Of a stretch of DNA of 64,000 nucleotides, positions 41,112-50,280 are shown one piece after another. This stretch comes from Deltaproteobacteria bacterium Ga0077550 (GTDB lineage Bacteria; Myxococcota_A; Polyangia; Nannocystales; Nannocystaceae). The notes beneath the pieces are model-generated. The model saw only the letters and a list, made by a program, of their open reading frames with translations, was not told where the DNA came from and did no database searches. The stretch is taken from positions 84,547 through 148,546 of the forward strand of contig LNFB01000210.1 of NCBI GenBank assembly GCA_001464385.1. Reading direction: 5' to 3'. Position 1 is the first letter of the stretch, and each line of letters opens with the position of its first letter. Made by a program: the position numbers and the translations under genes.

Positions 41112-42359
41112 CTACGGGCAGTCGCTGTCGAACCCGGACCGGAAGGTCCGGCCGCTCGCGAAGGTGAGCAGGTGGGTGTTCCCGCCGTAGGGCCCGTACG
41201 TGTAGAGGTTGCTGCCGTCGACCAGCGTCGTCCCCGACGGCTGCGGGCAGCCGCCAAGGCACGTCCAGTTGCCGCCGTCGAACGTGTCGGTCGCCGACGG
41301 CACGGGGAAGTAGGTCGTGTTCGTGGCGCGGATGCCCGTGCCCTCGGGATCGAGGGCCGCCTCGGGATCGAGGATCGCCTGGTAGACGTCGCGCACGATG
41401 ACGACCGGATCGACCTCGCCCGCCGGGATCGCCTCGAGCTCGGCCTCGCCGCGCCACGTGCCGCCGAGGAACGCCCCGTCGGTGGTCAGGCGGATGTACG
41501 ACTCGCCGGCGTACGGCGCGGCCTCGGTGACCCGCGACGGGGCCGCGAGCGCGAGGTAGTCGTCGGGGCCGCTGCCCTGCAGCGAGAAGCTCATGCGCAG
41601 GCGGAACGGCGGCGCGAACGTCTCCCCGAGCACGGGCTCGGTGTCCCACGGCAGCGGGCGGTCCCAGGTCTCGACGTGCATCACGACCTGTGAGCCGGAG
41701 ACCCAGAGGAAGCCCGAGGCCACCGTCTGCGCGCTGCAGTCGGCGGAGCTCTCGGTCCAGGTGAAGTTGCCCATGTCGTCGATGTCGAGGACCGAATCGA
41801 AGCCGCTCGCGGGATCCCAGTTGAGGCCCCAGACGCCGACGAGATCGAGATCGAGCACGTTGCTGCCGAAGACGGGCGCGTCGGGGAAGCCGCCGCCGCC
41901 GGTGTCGGTGGTCGTGCCCTCCGTCGTCCCGTCGCTCGTCGTCGCGTCCGTCGTCGTGCTCACCTCGGTGGTGGTGCCGTCGCTCGTCGTCGCGTCCGTC
42001 GTCGGCGAGGTGCTGGTGCCATCGCTCGTCGTCGCGTCGCTCGTCGTCGCGTCGCTGGACGTGCTCACCGTCGTCGGATCGGTGGAGCTCTCGTCCGAGG
42101 TGGTCGTGCTCACCGTCGTCACCGTGGTGACGTCGGAGTCCGAGGTATCGAAGGTCGTGACGCTGGTCGGACCGTCGGTCGTGAAGGTCACGCTCGACGG
42201 ATCGGAGCTGACGTCGAAGGTGTCGTCGATCGACGTGAAGCTCGTCGAAGTCTGGGTCCCGTCGGTCCCGGCCGACGTGTCCGCGGATTCGGTGACGTCG
42301 TCGCCGCACGCCACCACCACCACGAACGGAACCAATGTCAGTGCCAGCCTACGCGCCAT
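41112..42359 (-). CDS. Lipoprotein with long Thr/Ser/Asp repeat linker
   Basis: 415 residues from ATG 42359. Lipobox VVVAC, then about 130 residues of Thr/Ser/Asp/Val low complexity, including five or more degenerate D-A-T-T-S-D-G-T units (DNA repeats of GTCGCTCGTCGTCGCGTC type at 41925-42060). A beta-rich C-terminal domain of about 260 residues begins VFGSNVLDLDLVGVWGLNWD and has two late Cys (WTCLGGC). Domain not recognised. It converges with the lipoprotein at 39912. The long stalk would hold the folded domain away from the membrane. Confidence 0.78.
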   Translation of the reverse strand: MARRLALTLVPFVVVVACGDDVTESADTSAGTDGTQTSTSFTSIDDTFDVSSDPSSVTFTTDGPTSVTTFDTSDSDVTTVTTVSTTTSDESSTDPTTVSTSSDATTSDATTSDGTSTSPTTDATTSDGTTTEVSTTTDATTSDGTTEGTTTDTGGGGFPDAPVFGSNVLDLDLVGVWGLNWDPASGFDSVLDIDDMGNFTWTESSADCSAQTVASGFLWVSGSQVVMHVETWDRPLPWDTEPVLGETFAPPFRLRMSFSLQGSGPDDYLALAAPSRVTEAAPYAGESYIRLTTDGAFLGGTWRGEAELEAIPAGEVDPVVIVRDVYQAILDPEAALDPEGTGIRATNTTYFPVPSATDTFDGGNWTCLGGCPQPSGTTLVDGSNLYTYGPYGGNTHLLTFASGRTFRSGFDSDCP

Positions 42360-42544
42360 GTCCGTGACTATGGCCGAAGAACCGCAGGTCCGTGTCGTGC
42401 GAGTGGCGAAATCCAGCATCTCGACGCGCGTCATCGTCCGCGCCGGGCCTCCGGGAAAGCACCGAGTCGGGCCAGGTCGGGCGTTCTCGGGACGCAGGGA
42501 ACGGCGTTTGCGGCCCGAGGATGGCGTCGACTACGCTGCGGCGC

Positions 42545-44353
42545 ATGACGACTGCGCTGCACCACGCCGTGGCCGCCGCCATCGCCGCCGCACTGCCCCC
42601 CGACGCGGGGCTCGATGCGGACGCGGTGGCCGAGGGCCTGGCCCGCCCACCCGACGCTGCGAAGGGTGACCTGGCGTTCCCCTGCTTCAAGCTGAGCAAG
42701 ACCCTGCGCAAGGCACCGCCGCAGATCGCCGCCGATCTCGCAGGCGCCTTGGGCGGCGTGCCGCTGTTCACCGACGTGCAGGCCGCGGGCGCCTACGTCA
42801 ACGTGCGGCTCGATCTGGGCCGCGCCGCCGCGATCGTGCTCCCCGAGATCGCCGCGGGTTCGCCGGGCGCCGCGCCGGCTCGCACCGAGCGCGTCATGGT
42901 CGAGTACTCGCAGCCCAACACGCACAAGGCGTTCCACGTCGGGCACATGCGGAACCTGTGCCTCGGCGACGCGCTGGTCCGGCTGCTGCGCGCCGACGGC
43001 TACGAGGTCATCGCCGCCAACTACCTCGGCGACGTCGGGGCCCACATCGCCAAGTGCCTGTGGTGGTACCTGGACGTGCTGACCCCCGAGCAGCGCCAGC
43101 CCCCGGCGACGGCGCGGGGCGAGTGGCTCGGCGAGCTCTACTCCGCGGCGTCCAACCGCCTCGACGACCTCGAGGACGCGGCGAAGTCGAAGGACCCGGA
43201 CGCCGTCGCCGCGCTGGCCGCCGCGCGCGCCCGCACCACCGAGATCCTGCAGAAGCTCGAGGCCCGCGACCCCGAGCTCACGCGCATCTGGTTCGAGACC
43301 CGCGCCTGGTCCCTCGCCGACTTCGACGAGATCTACGCCTGGTGTGGCGTGGTCTTCGATCGCGTGTTCTACGAGAGCGAGGTCGACGAGGCCGGCCTCG
43401 CGCTGGTCGAGCAGTACCTGGCCAAGGGCGTGTTCGTGCAGAGCGAGGGCGCGGTCGGCATCGTCAACGACGAGGTCAAGCACATGCCGTTCTTCATGCT
43501 GCGCAAGCGCGACGGCACCAGCCTCTACGCGACCAAGGACCTGGCGTTGGCGCGGCTCAAGTTCGAGGAGCACCGCATCGATCGCTCGATCTACGTCGTC
43601 GACGCCCGGCAGAGCGACCACTTCCGCCACGTGTTCCTGACCCTCGCGAAGATGGGCTTCGCGCAGGCCGCCCGCTGCGAGCACGTGCCCTACGAGATGG
43701 TCGAACTGCCGAGCGGACCGATGGCGACGCGTCGCGGCAACGTGATCCTGTTCCGGGCCCTGCGCGAGCGGATGACCGCGCACCTGCTCGAGAAGTACCT
43801 CGAGAAGTACCGCGGCGAGTGGAGCGACGCCGAGATCGAACGCTGCGCGCACACGCTGGCGCTCGGCGCGATCAAGTACGGCATGCTGTCGCGCGACGTG
43901 AACCAGAAGATCGTCTTCGACCTCGAGGCCTGGCTCGAGCTCGAGGGCAACACCGGGCCGTATCTGCAGTACAGCACCGCGCGCGCCGGATCGATCCTTC
44001 GCAAGTGCGAGGAGGCGGGCATCGCCGCCGCGGCCGTCGACGCGACGCCCGAGGCGCTGACGGCGTTGCTCGGCGCGCTCGAGCACCCCGAGGAGCGCGA
44101 GCTCGTGCTGGCGATCGACGGCCTGCGCCCGGCCGCGGCACAGGCCGCCGCAGGCCTGCGCCCCTCGGTGCTCTGCGCGTATCTCCACGAGCTGGCGAAG
44201 TCGAACAACCGCTTCGTCAACGCCAAGCACTGCAAGGTGCTGCAGAGCGAGGGCGACGTGCAGCGCGCGCGCGTGCTGCTCGTCACCGCCGCGCACGCGG
44301 CCCTGCGCTGGGGCCTCGCGCGACTCGGCATGGATGCCCCCGTCCGCATGTGA
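42545..44353 (+). CDS. argS: Arginyl-tRNA synthetase
   Basis: 602 residues from ATG 42545. Charges tRNA-Arg. Family signatures: N-terminal add-1 domain ending GAYVNVRLD, V-M-V-E-Y-S-Q-P-N-T-H-K-A-F-H-V-G-H-M-R-N (class I HIGH motif as HVGH), GDVGAHIAKC, and the C-terminal anticodon-binding helices beginning LELEGNTGPYLQYSTAR. The KMSK motif appears reduced to a MATRRGN sequence, which is common in ArgRS. Divergent from the lipoprotein at 42359. Confidence 0.95.
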   Translation: MTTALHHAVAAAIAAALPPDAGLDADAVAEGLARPPDAAKGDLAFPCFKLSKTLRKAPPQIAADLAGALGGVPLFTDVQAAGAYVNVRLDLGRAAAIVLPEIAAGSPGAAPARTERVMVEYSQPNTHKAFHVGHMRNLCLGDALVRLLRADGYEVIAANYLGDVGAHIAKCLWWYLDVLTPEQRQPPATARGEWLGELYSAASNRLDDLEDAAKSKDPDAVAALAAARARTTEILQKLEARDPELTRIWFETRAWSLADFDEIYAWCGVVFDRVFYESEVDEAGLALVEQYLAKGVFVQSEGAVGIVNDEVKHMPFFMLRKRDGTSLYATKDLALARLKFEEHRIDRSIYVVDARQSDHFRHVFLTLAKMGFAQAARCEHVPYEMVELPSGPMATRRGNVILFRALRERMTAHLLEKYLEKYRGEWSDAEIERCAHTLALGAIKYGMLSRDVNQKIVFDLEAWLELEGNTGPYLQYSTARAGSILRKCEEAGIAAAAVDATPEALTALLGALEHPEERELVLAIDGLRPAAAQAAAGLRPSVLCAYLHELAKSNNRFVNAKHCKVLQSEGDVQRARVLLVTAAHAALRWGLARLGMDAPVRM

Positions 44354-44438
44354 GCGTGAGATCGCGCAAGCCCGATCTACGCGCCCCGATCCCCCGGGCG
44401 CCGCCGCCGTCCGGGGGATCGTGATACGGCAACCTGAC

Positions 44439-45650
44439 ATGGCCGACGACTCCCGCACGCCCGTCATCGTCGATGCGATCCGCACCCCGATCGGCCGTCT
44501 GCGCGGCAGCCTGTGCCCCCTGCGCCCCGATGACCTCGCAGCCTTCGCGGTGCGCATGCTCGCCGAGCGCAACCCCGCCGCGATGGAGCAGCTCGAGGAC
44601 GTGATCTTCGGCGCGGCCAACCAGGCTGGCGAGGACAACCGCAACGTCGCGCGCATGGCCGCGCTGCTGGCCGGCCTGCCGGTCGAGGTCCCCGGCATGA
44701 CCGTCAACCGCCTGTGCGGCTCCGGCATGGAGGCCGTGCTCTGCGCCGCGAAGTCGATCATGGCGGGCGAAGGCGACGTCTACATCGCCGGCGGCGTCGA
44801 GAGCATGACCCGCGCGCCGTTCGTGATGCCCAAGGCCGACGAGCCCTTCGCCCGCAAGGCCGAGGTGTTCGACACCTCGCTGGGCTGGCGCATGATCAAC
44901 CCGGCGATGCAGCGGCTGTATCCGATCGAGACCCTCGGCGAGACCGCCGAGAACGTCGCCGAGCGCTACCAGGTCTCGCGCGCCGATCAGGACGCGTGGG
45001 CGCTCGAGTCCCACCGCAAGGCGGCGCTGGCCCAGGACGAGGGCTGGTTCGACGACGAGCTCGTGCCGATCGAGGTGCCGCGCGGCCGCGACGAGGAGCC
45101 GCTGCGCGTCGCCGCCGACGAGTGCGTGCGCCGGGACAGCACGATCGAGAAGCTCGCCAAGCTGCCCGCCGCGTTCCGCAAGGGCGGCAGCGTGACCGCG
45201 GGCAACAGCTCGCCGCTCAACGACGGCTCGGCCGCGCTGCTGGTCACCTCGCTCGCCCGCGCGCGCGCGCTCGACCTGCAGCCGCTGGCGCGCATCGCCG
45301 CGTGGGGCCACGCCGGCGTGCACCCGGGCGTGATGGGCATCGGGCCGATCCCCGCCAGCCGCAAGGCGCTCGACCGCGCAAACCTGCGCACCGCGGAGCT
45401 CGACATGATCGAGCTCAACGAGGCGTTCGCCGCCCAGGTCCTCGCGTCGCTGCGCGGCCTCGAGCTCGACCCGGCGAAGGTCAACCCGCAGGGCGGGTCG
45501 ATCGCCCTGGGTCATCCGCTCGGCTGCTCCGGCGCACGCATCGTGACCACGCTGGTGCACGGGCTGCAGCGCACGCGCGGTCGCTGGGGCCTGGCGTCGA
45601 TGTGCATCGGCGTGGGCCAGGGCATCGCCTGCATCGTCGAGCGGCTCTAG
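44439..45650 (+). CDS. Thiolase (acetyl-CoA acetyltransferase family)
   Basis: 403 residues from ATG 44439. Catalytic residues are in place: nucleophilic Cys in VNRLCGSGMEAV, N-E-A-F-A-A-Q-V, His in IALGHPLGCSGARI, and the second Cys in SMCIGVGQG. Degrades 3-ketoacyl-CoA or condenses acetyl-CoA; members with this sequence style often serve beta-oxidation or aromatic degradation (beta-ketoadipyl thiolase). No hydroxyacyl-CoA dehydrogenase is adjacent. The stop is 55 bases before a lipoprotein gene. Confidence 0.93.
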   Translation: MADDSRTPVIVDAIRTPIGRLRGSLCPLRPDDLAAFAVRMLAERNPAAMEQLEDVIFGAANQAGEDNRNVARMAALLAGLPVEVPGMTVNRLCGSGMEAVLCAAKSIMAGEGDVYIAGGVESMTRAPFVMPKADEPFARKAEVFDTSLGWRMINPAMQRLYPIETLGETAENVAERYQVSRADQDAWALESHRKAALAQDEGWFDDELVPIEVPRGRDEEPLRVAADECVRRDSTIEKLAKLPAAFRKGGSVTAGNSSPLNDGSAALLVTSLARARALDLQPLARIAAWGHAGVHPGVMGIGPIPASRKALDRANLRTAELDMIELNEAFAAQVLASLRGLELDPAKVNPQGGSIALGHPLGCSGARIVTTLVHGLQRTRGRWGLASMCIGVGQGIACIVERL

Positions 45651-45705
45651 ACGCCGCCCCTTCGAACCACTTCCACCGGCGCGCGACACTCCACGAGGAC
45701 CTGAC

Positions 45706-46284
45706 ATGAACCGACGCATCTTCGCCCTCATCGCCCCGCTCCTGTTCGCCTGCCCCGCCGACGACGACGAGGACACCAGCGCGACCACGAACTCGAACAC
45801 CAACGCAGGGACCGCCGACGAGACGGCGTCGGAGTCCGGCGCGAGCGGCAACGAGGTGCTCGGCTGTGCGTTCCCCGAGGAGCAGGACACCACCGCCGGG
45901 GTCAGCACCCCGATCATGGAGACCTGGGGCTCGGCGTGCACCACCGACGCCGAGTGCGTCGAGCGCGTCGGTGCGGGCGGCGTCTGCCTGTTCCAGGCCG
46001 TCGTGTACGAGCTGCCCGAGGGCTACTGCGCCAAGCCGTGCACGTTGCCCGACGCCAACACCCGCGTCGTGATGGACGACCCGACGTGCGATCCGGCCGG
46101 CGGCGTCGCGTGCACCGGCCAGATGGGCACGTTCGAGTACTGCGCGCCGCTGTGCACCGACGACGCGCAGTGCAACCGCGACGGCTACATCTGCCGGCAG
46201 ATGCCGATCATCGCCCAGCCCGAGGACGCCTCGCTGTGCCTGATGCCGGACTGCTGCCAGGGCACCTGCGATCCGAACGACTGA
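45706..46284 (+). CDS. Cys-rich lipoprotein
   Basis: 192 residues. Lipobox LLFAC, acidic/Thr/Asn linker to about residue 48, then a domain with many Cys: ACTTDAEC, GVCLFQ, YCAKPC, PTCDP, YCAPLCTDDAQC and CCQGTC. The T-D-A-E/D/Q-C spacing matches the lipoproteins at 464 and 13959, suggesting one paralogous family. Its TGA overlaps the ATG of the next gene (TGATG), so it is co-translated with a methyltransferase-like enzyme, an odd pairing. Confidence 0.8.
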   Translation: MNRRIFALIAPLLFACPADDDEDTSATTNSNTNAGTADETASESGASGNEVLGCAFPEEQDTTAGVSTPIMETWGSACTTDAECVERVGAGGVCLFQAVVYELPEGYCAKPCTLPDANTRVVMDDPTCDPAGGVACTGQMGTFEYCAPLCTDDAQCNRDGYICRQMPIIAQPEDASLCLMPDCCQGTCDPND

Positions 46285-47033
46285 TGCGCCCGCGGCTGTG
46301 CGGCGGGCCGATGGGCACCGAGCTGGCCCGCCGCGGGTTCGCGCTCGCGGCCCCGGCGTGGTCGGCTGCGGCGAACCTCGACGCGCCCGACCTCGTCGCG
46401 GCGATCCACCGCGAGCACGTGGCCGTCGGCGCGGAGCAGATCACCGCGAACACGACCTGCGCCCACCGGCACGACGTCGGCGACGCGCAGGTCGAGATCT
46501 GTCGCGTCGCGATCGACCTGGCGCGGCGCGCCGGTGTCGGCGTCGCGGCCTCCCTCGCGATGCTGCCCGCGTCGATGTCGACGCAGCGTCGCGCGCTCGA
46601 GTACGCCCGCACCACCGCGGCGATGCGCGGCGCGGACGTGCTGCTGCTCGAGGGATTCGTGGACGCCGACGAGCTGGTCCGCGCGCTCGAGGTGACCCGC
46701 GACTGGCCAGGGCCGCGATGGGCCGCCCTCGCGGGTCCCGGGGCCGCGCAGCTGCCCGCGCTGGTGCCCCGCGCCCTCGCCGAGGGCGTCGCCCTCGTGG
46801 CGGTGCACTGCTGCCCGCTCGACGACGCCGCGGCCGCCCTGTCGGCGGCCCGCACCGCCTACCCCGACGCGCCGCTGGGCGCGTACCCCAGCCCGGCGAT
46901 CGAGCGTGACGACGACGGTTTCGCGCGCGCGCTCGTCGATCTCGCCGAGCGGATCGGCCTCACGTGGATCGGATCGTGCTGTGGTGGCACACCCGCGACG
47001 ACCGCGGCGCTCGGGGCCGCGCGCGATCGCTGA
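46284..47033 (+). CDS. Homocysteine S-methyltransferase family protein
   Basis: 249 residues. The N-terminus C-G-G-P-M-G-T-E-L resembles the D-G-[AG]-M-G-T-x-L start of the Zn-dependent homocysteine-binding barrel of MetH/BHMT. NTTCAHRHD corresponds to the N-T-[FY] strand. The zinc Cys pair is in IGSCCGGTPATTAAL, matching the family G-C-C-G-T/G-T-P. A third zinc Cys may be in VAVHCCP, equivalent to N-C. Shorter than full MetH (only the first domain). Could be a stand-alone betaine/S-methylmethionine-type enzyme; the donor is not known. Confidence 0.78.
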   Translation: MRPRLCGGPMGTELARRGFALAAPAWSAAANLDAPDLVAAIHREHVAVGAEQITANTTCAHRHDVGDAQVEICRVAIDLARRAGVGVAASLAMLPASMSTQRRALEYARTTAAMRGADVLLLEGFVDADELVRALEVTRDWPGPRWAALAGPGAAQLPALVPRALAEGVALVAVHCCPLDDAAAALSAARTAYPDAPLGAYPSPAIERDDDGFARALVDLAERIGLTWIGSCCGGTPATTAALGAARDR

Positions 47034-47072
47034 CGGCTTCGCCGAGCGCCGCGATCATGCGATACATGGCCC

Positions 47073-48002
47073 ATGCAATCGATCGTCGGACTTCGCGTCG
47101 TCCTCGCGTGTGCCGTCGTCGGTGCGTGCGGTGGCGGTGGCAACGGCGGCGATGCGGCGACGGACGCCTCGACCGGCAGCACCTCGACGACGCCGGGCAC
47201 CCAGGGCTCGAGCGTCGAGCCCCCGTCGACCACCCTCGACGCGACCTCGGCGACACCGACCACCACGGACGACGCGACCAGCGACGGGCCCGCGGACACC
47301 ACGGACGCGCCCGCGGACACCACCGCCGTCGCCGATGACACCGCGAGCGTCGGTGGGGGCGACTGCGAGTTCAGCGAGTCGTTCGACGGTCTCGCGGACG
47401 GCAGCGCCTGGCCGGATCACTGGACCGCCGTCGGCGGCGTCGCGATCGCGGACATCCAGGGGGGCCGCGGCCGCCTGGTGCCCTCGCCCGGACCCTACGC
47501 GCTCGCGCGCCTCGTGACGCCGCTCGACTGCGTCGACGTCGAGGTCACCTTCGCCTTCGAGCTCAGCCAGCCCGCCGTGCAGGGCGTGGGGCTGTACGTG
47601 CGCCAGAACGGCGGCTACCTCCAGCAGACGGTGCCCACCGGCGAGGGCTATGTCGCGTTCATCCAGGGGTTCATGCAGCCGCCGGGGATCGGGGTGTGGC
47701 GCGAGAACGACGGGGTCGAGGAGCTCATCGGGGGCAACGTCGCCGCGACGATCATGCCCGGCGTCCCCTACCGCGCCCGATTGCGCGTCACCCAGCAGGA
47801 CGCCCAGACGACCCTGCTGCAGGCGCGGGTGTGGCCCGACGGCGCCGACGAGCCCGGCGAGTGGCAGGTCGAGCGCACCGATGGGACGCCGAGCCTGCAG
47901 GGGACCGCCGGGGCGCTGGCCGTCGACACCTACAACGTGATGATGCAGAACGTCGGCGGCGACATGTTCTTCGACGACATCGTCGCGACTGCGGCGCGGT
48001 GA
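47073..48002 (+). CDS. Lipoprotein with concanavalin-like (LamG/DUF1080-type) beta-sandwich
   Basis: 309 residues. Lipobox VGAC followed by poly-Gly and a Ser/Thr/Asp/Pro linker to about residue 95. The folded part starts CEFSESFDGLADGSAWPDHW, a pattern common at the start of carbohydrate-binding or glucanase-like sandwich domains (F-x-D-G...W...W). DCVDVEVTFAFELSQP and the closing MMQNVGGDMFFDDIVATA (F-D-D-I-V) support that fold. Probably a surface glycan-binding lipoprotein. Confidence 0.75.
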   Translation: MQSIVGLRVVLACAVVGACGGGGNGGDAATDASTGSTSTTPGTQGSSVEPPSTTLDATSATPTTTDDATSDGPADTTDAPADTTAVADDTASVGGGDCEFSESFDGLADGSAWPDHWTAVGGVAIADIQGGRGRLVPSPGPYALARLVTPLDCVDVEVTFAFELSQPAVQGVGLYVRQNGGYLQQTVPTGEGYVAFIQGFMQPPGIGVWRENDGVEELIGGNVAATIMPGVPYRARLRVTQQDAQTTLLQARVWPDGADEPGEWQVERTDGTPSLQGTAGALAVDTYNVMMQNVGGDMFFDDIVATAAR

Positions 48003-48057
48003 TCCGGCTCCGGGGCGCGATGCTCCGCGGCGCGGAGGTTGGTATCCTCTCGCCGAC

Positions 48058-49107
48058 GTGCACCGCCGCCTCGCCCTGACCCCGTCGCTGTGCCTGCTCC
48101 TCGCCGCGGCGTGTCACCCCGACGCCCCGCCCGAGCCGCCCGAACTCGACCCCGGCGAGCACCTGCTGCTGTCGCCCCGGGGCAACCCCGAGGAGCTCCT
48201 CGGCCGCACCGTCACGGCCAACGCCGAGGGCGGGTACGTGGTCTCCGACGAGCGGCCCGCGGGCTGCGACGTCACCGTGCGACGCGTGCCCGAGCGATGG
48301 CAGCGCAGCTACCAGCAGGACATCGGGCGCGCCGCCCACATCGGCACCGGCGCCACGCCGTTCGGGGAGATCACCGCGCAGCACGGCAAGTCGGTGAAGG
48401 TCGACGCGCAGATCGACAATCTCGAGGTGCTGCAGGCCGACCTGCGCGGCTGCACCGGCACGGTCGTGAGCGCCGTGAAGGTCGGCACCGGCAAGCGCGA
48501 GTTCAAGGCGCGCGAGGAGACCTCCGCCGACGTCAAGGTGAAGGCCAAGGGTGTCCCGGTCGGGGCCGGCGGCGGCAAGTGGCGCGCGGTCGGCCGCGCG
48601 CTCGAGTGGAACGAGCCCCAGGCATGGGCTTTCTCGGTGAAGGATCTGTCGGCCGCGGGCGCCGACATGCGCGTCGAGCTGGTGCTGCTCCCCGAGAGCG
48701 TCCGCGACGGCGAGACCTTTTCGGTCCGAGTGCTGAGCGGCCGGCAGGTCTACCTCGTCATCGCGTTCCTCGGCCCCAACGGCAACGCCGGGCTCATCCT
48801 GCCCAACGGCCGACAGCCAGTGCCGACCGTCACCGCCGGCGGCAACGTCGAGCTCAGCCTCGGGGCCAAGCTCGCGGTGCCGGGCGCCGCCGAGCGTGAT
48901 CGCGTCGTCGTCTACGCGTTCACCGAGCGGGGCGATTTCGACATGTTCAAGCCCCCTAGCGGCAGCCTCGACAGCACGACGGTCAGCGCCTACCTGGCCG
49001 AGCTGCCCAAGCGCCTCGCGTCGATTCCGGCGCGACGCTGGACGACGACCGAGGGCTACCTCCTCATCGAGCCCAAGATCGATCCCAGCACCGCGGCCGC
49101 GCCCTGA
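48058..49107 (+). CDS. Lipoprotein with DUF4384-like domain
   Basis: 349 residues from GTG 48058. Lipobox AAAC, then an unrecognised domain with a basic/acidic repeat (KVDAQIDNLEVLQADL; REFKAREETSADVKVKAKG). The C-terminal part, G-E-T-F-S-V-R-V-L-S-G-R-Q-V-Y-L-V-I-A-F-L-G-P-N-G-N, looks like a DUF4384 beta domain (D-x-L-x-[IV]-x-[VL]-x-[SL]-x-x-x-x-Y-[LV]-x-[VI]-x-x-x-x-x-G), which in many bacteria accompanies caspase-like proteins. A caspase-like lipoprotein is encoded 4 kb away at 53338. Confidence 0.72.
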   Translation: MHRRLALTPSLCLLLAAACHPDAPPEPPELDPGEHLLLSPRGNPEELLGRTVTANAEGGYVVSDERPAGCDVTVRRVPERWQRSYQQDIGRAAHIGTGATPFGEITAQHGKSVKVDAQIDNLEVLQADLRGCTGTVVSAVKVGTGKREFKAREETSADVKVKAKGVPVGAGGGKWRAVGRALEWNEPQAWAFSVKDLSAAGADMRVELVLLPESVRDGETFSVRVLSGRQVYLVIAFLGPNGNAGLILPNGRQPVPTVTAGGNVELSLGAKLAVPGAAERDRVVVYAFTERGDFDMFKPPSGSLDSTTVSAYLAELPKRLASIPARRWTTTEGYLLIEPKIDPSTAAAP

Positions 49108-49144
49108 TCGAGCCGTGATCGCTTTCTGATAGGATGCGCAGCGC

Positions 49145-50203
49145 ATGTCGGTTCGCGTCTCCGTGGCCTGCGCCCTGGTCGTCTCGCTCCTCGCCCCGAC
49201 CCGCGTGGCGTTCGCCCAGGACCCAGCCCCCGCGACCGGCGATCGCGACCTCGACGGCTTCGCCGACTCCGCGGACGCGTGCCCCGACACCTACGGCGCG
49301 CCGCCGCAGGGCTGCCCGCCCCAGGCCCCGCCCTCCGTCACGGATCGCGACGGCGACGGGATCGCCGACGACGTCGACGCGTGCCCCGACGTCGCCGCGG
49401 GGACGAGCACCGGCTGCCCCGACACGGCGACGCCGCCCGACACGACCGCGGTGCCCGCCGGCGATCCCAACGACGAGTACCAGTCGCTGCTGCGCACGCT
49501 GCCCAACGACTACGACCTGAACTACACGTTCGACGCGCCGGCCCGCAAACGCAACCGCGAGAACGATCCGGGCCGCGCCGCCAAGCGCATCCGCGCCCTG
49601 GGCATCAGCGGCAGCTCGCTGCTGCTGATCGGCACCGTCGGCATGATCGCGACGTTGAGCGCGGGGCTCGGGATCAGCCGCGGCGCGAAGAACGACCTCG
49701 AGGACATGAAGGCGGCCCAGGACGTGGATCCTGCGACCCCCATCGACGGTGCGGCCCGCGAGGACGCGCTGCGCAAGGGCGAGGTCGGCGACAAGACCGC
49801 CATCATCGGCTCGGCGGCCAGCGGCGGCGTGATGGCGCTGGGCGCCGTGCTGCTCATCGCCGCCCGCTCGCTCAAGAAGAAGACCTACGGCACGGCGGAC
49901 AGCGGCTCGTCGGGCGGCTCGATGCCCGACAAGACCCGCCGCAACCTGACGATCTACGGGGCGCTGCTGGTCGTCTACGGCCTCATCGGCGTCGGCGCGG
50001 GCGCGGTGCTGGCCAAGAACGACGACGCGAAGAAGGCGAAGAACGGCCGCATCCTGCTCGGCGTCGGCGGCGGGATGATGGGCCTGGGCGCCCTGCTCTT
50101 CATCCCGCTGGCGATCAACAAGTTCAAGAAGACCGCGCGCATCAACGCCGGGCCGATGTGGGTCCGCAGCGGTGGTGGAGCGGGCGTGCGCGTGAGCTTC
50201 TGA
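49145..50203 (+). CDS. Secreted protein with thrombospondin type 3 repeats and TM helices
   Basis: 352 residues from ATG 49145. Signal peptide cleaved near AFAQ. Two calcium-type TSP3 repeats follow: D-R-D-L-D-G-F-A-D-S-A-D-A-C-P-D and D-R-D-G-D-G-I-A-D-D-V-D-A-C-P-D. Further on, four hydrophobic helices (SSLLLIGTVGMIATLSAGLG, AASGGVMALGAVLLIAAR, LTIYGALLVVYGLIGVGAGA, GRILLGVGGGMMGLGALLFI) mean a membrane-embedded C-terminal half. TSP3 repeats outside plus helices inside could serve as calcium-dependent surface anchoring. Confidence 0.78.
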   Translation: MSVRVSVACALVVSLLAPTRVAFAQDPAPATGDRDLDGFADSADACPDTYGAPPQGCPPQAPPSVTDRDGDGIADDVDACPDVAAGTSTGCPDTATPPDTTAVPAGDPNDEYQSLLRTLPNDYDLNYTFDAPARKRNRENDPGRAAKRIRALGISGSSLLLIGTVGMIATLSAGLGISRGAKNDLEDMKAAQDVDPATPIDGAAREDALRKGEVGDKTAIIGSAASGGVMALGAVLLIAARSLKKKTYGTADSGSSGGSMPDKTRRNLTIYGALLVVYGLIGVGAGAVLAKNDDAKKAKNGRILLGVGGGMMGLGALLFIPLAINKFKKTARINAGPMWVRSGGGAGVRVSF

Positions 50204-50280
50204 CGTCTCGCGCCGGTGACATCGAGGATCGTCGACCCGGGCGGGCCCCGGGTCTGCTCGAGATCTGGCACGATGGCGGC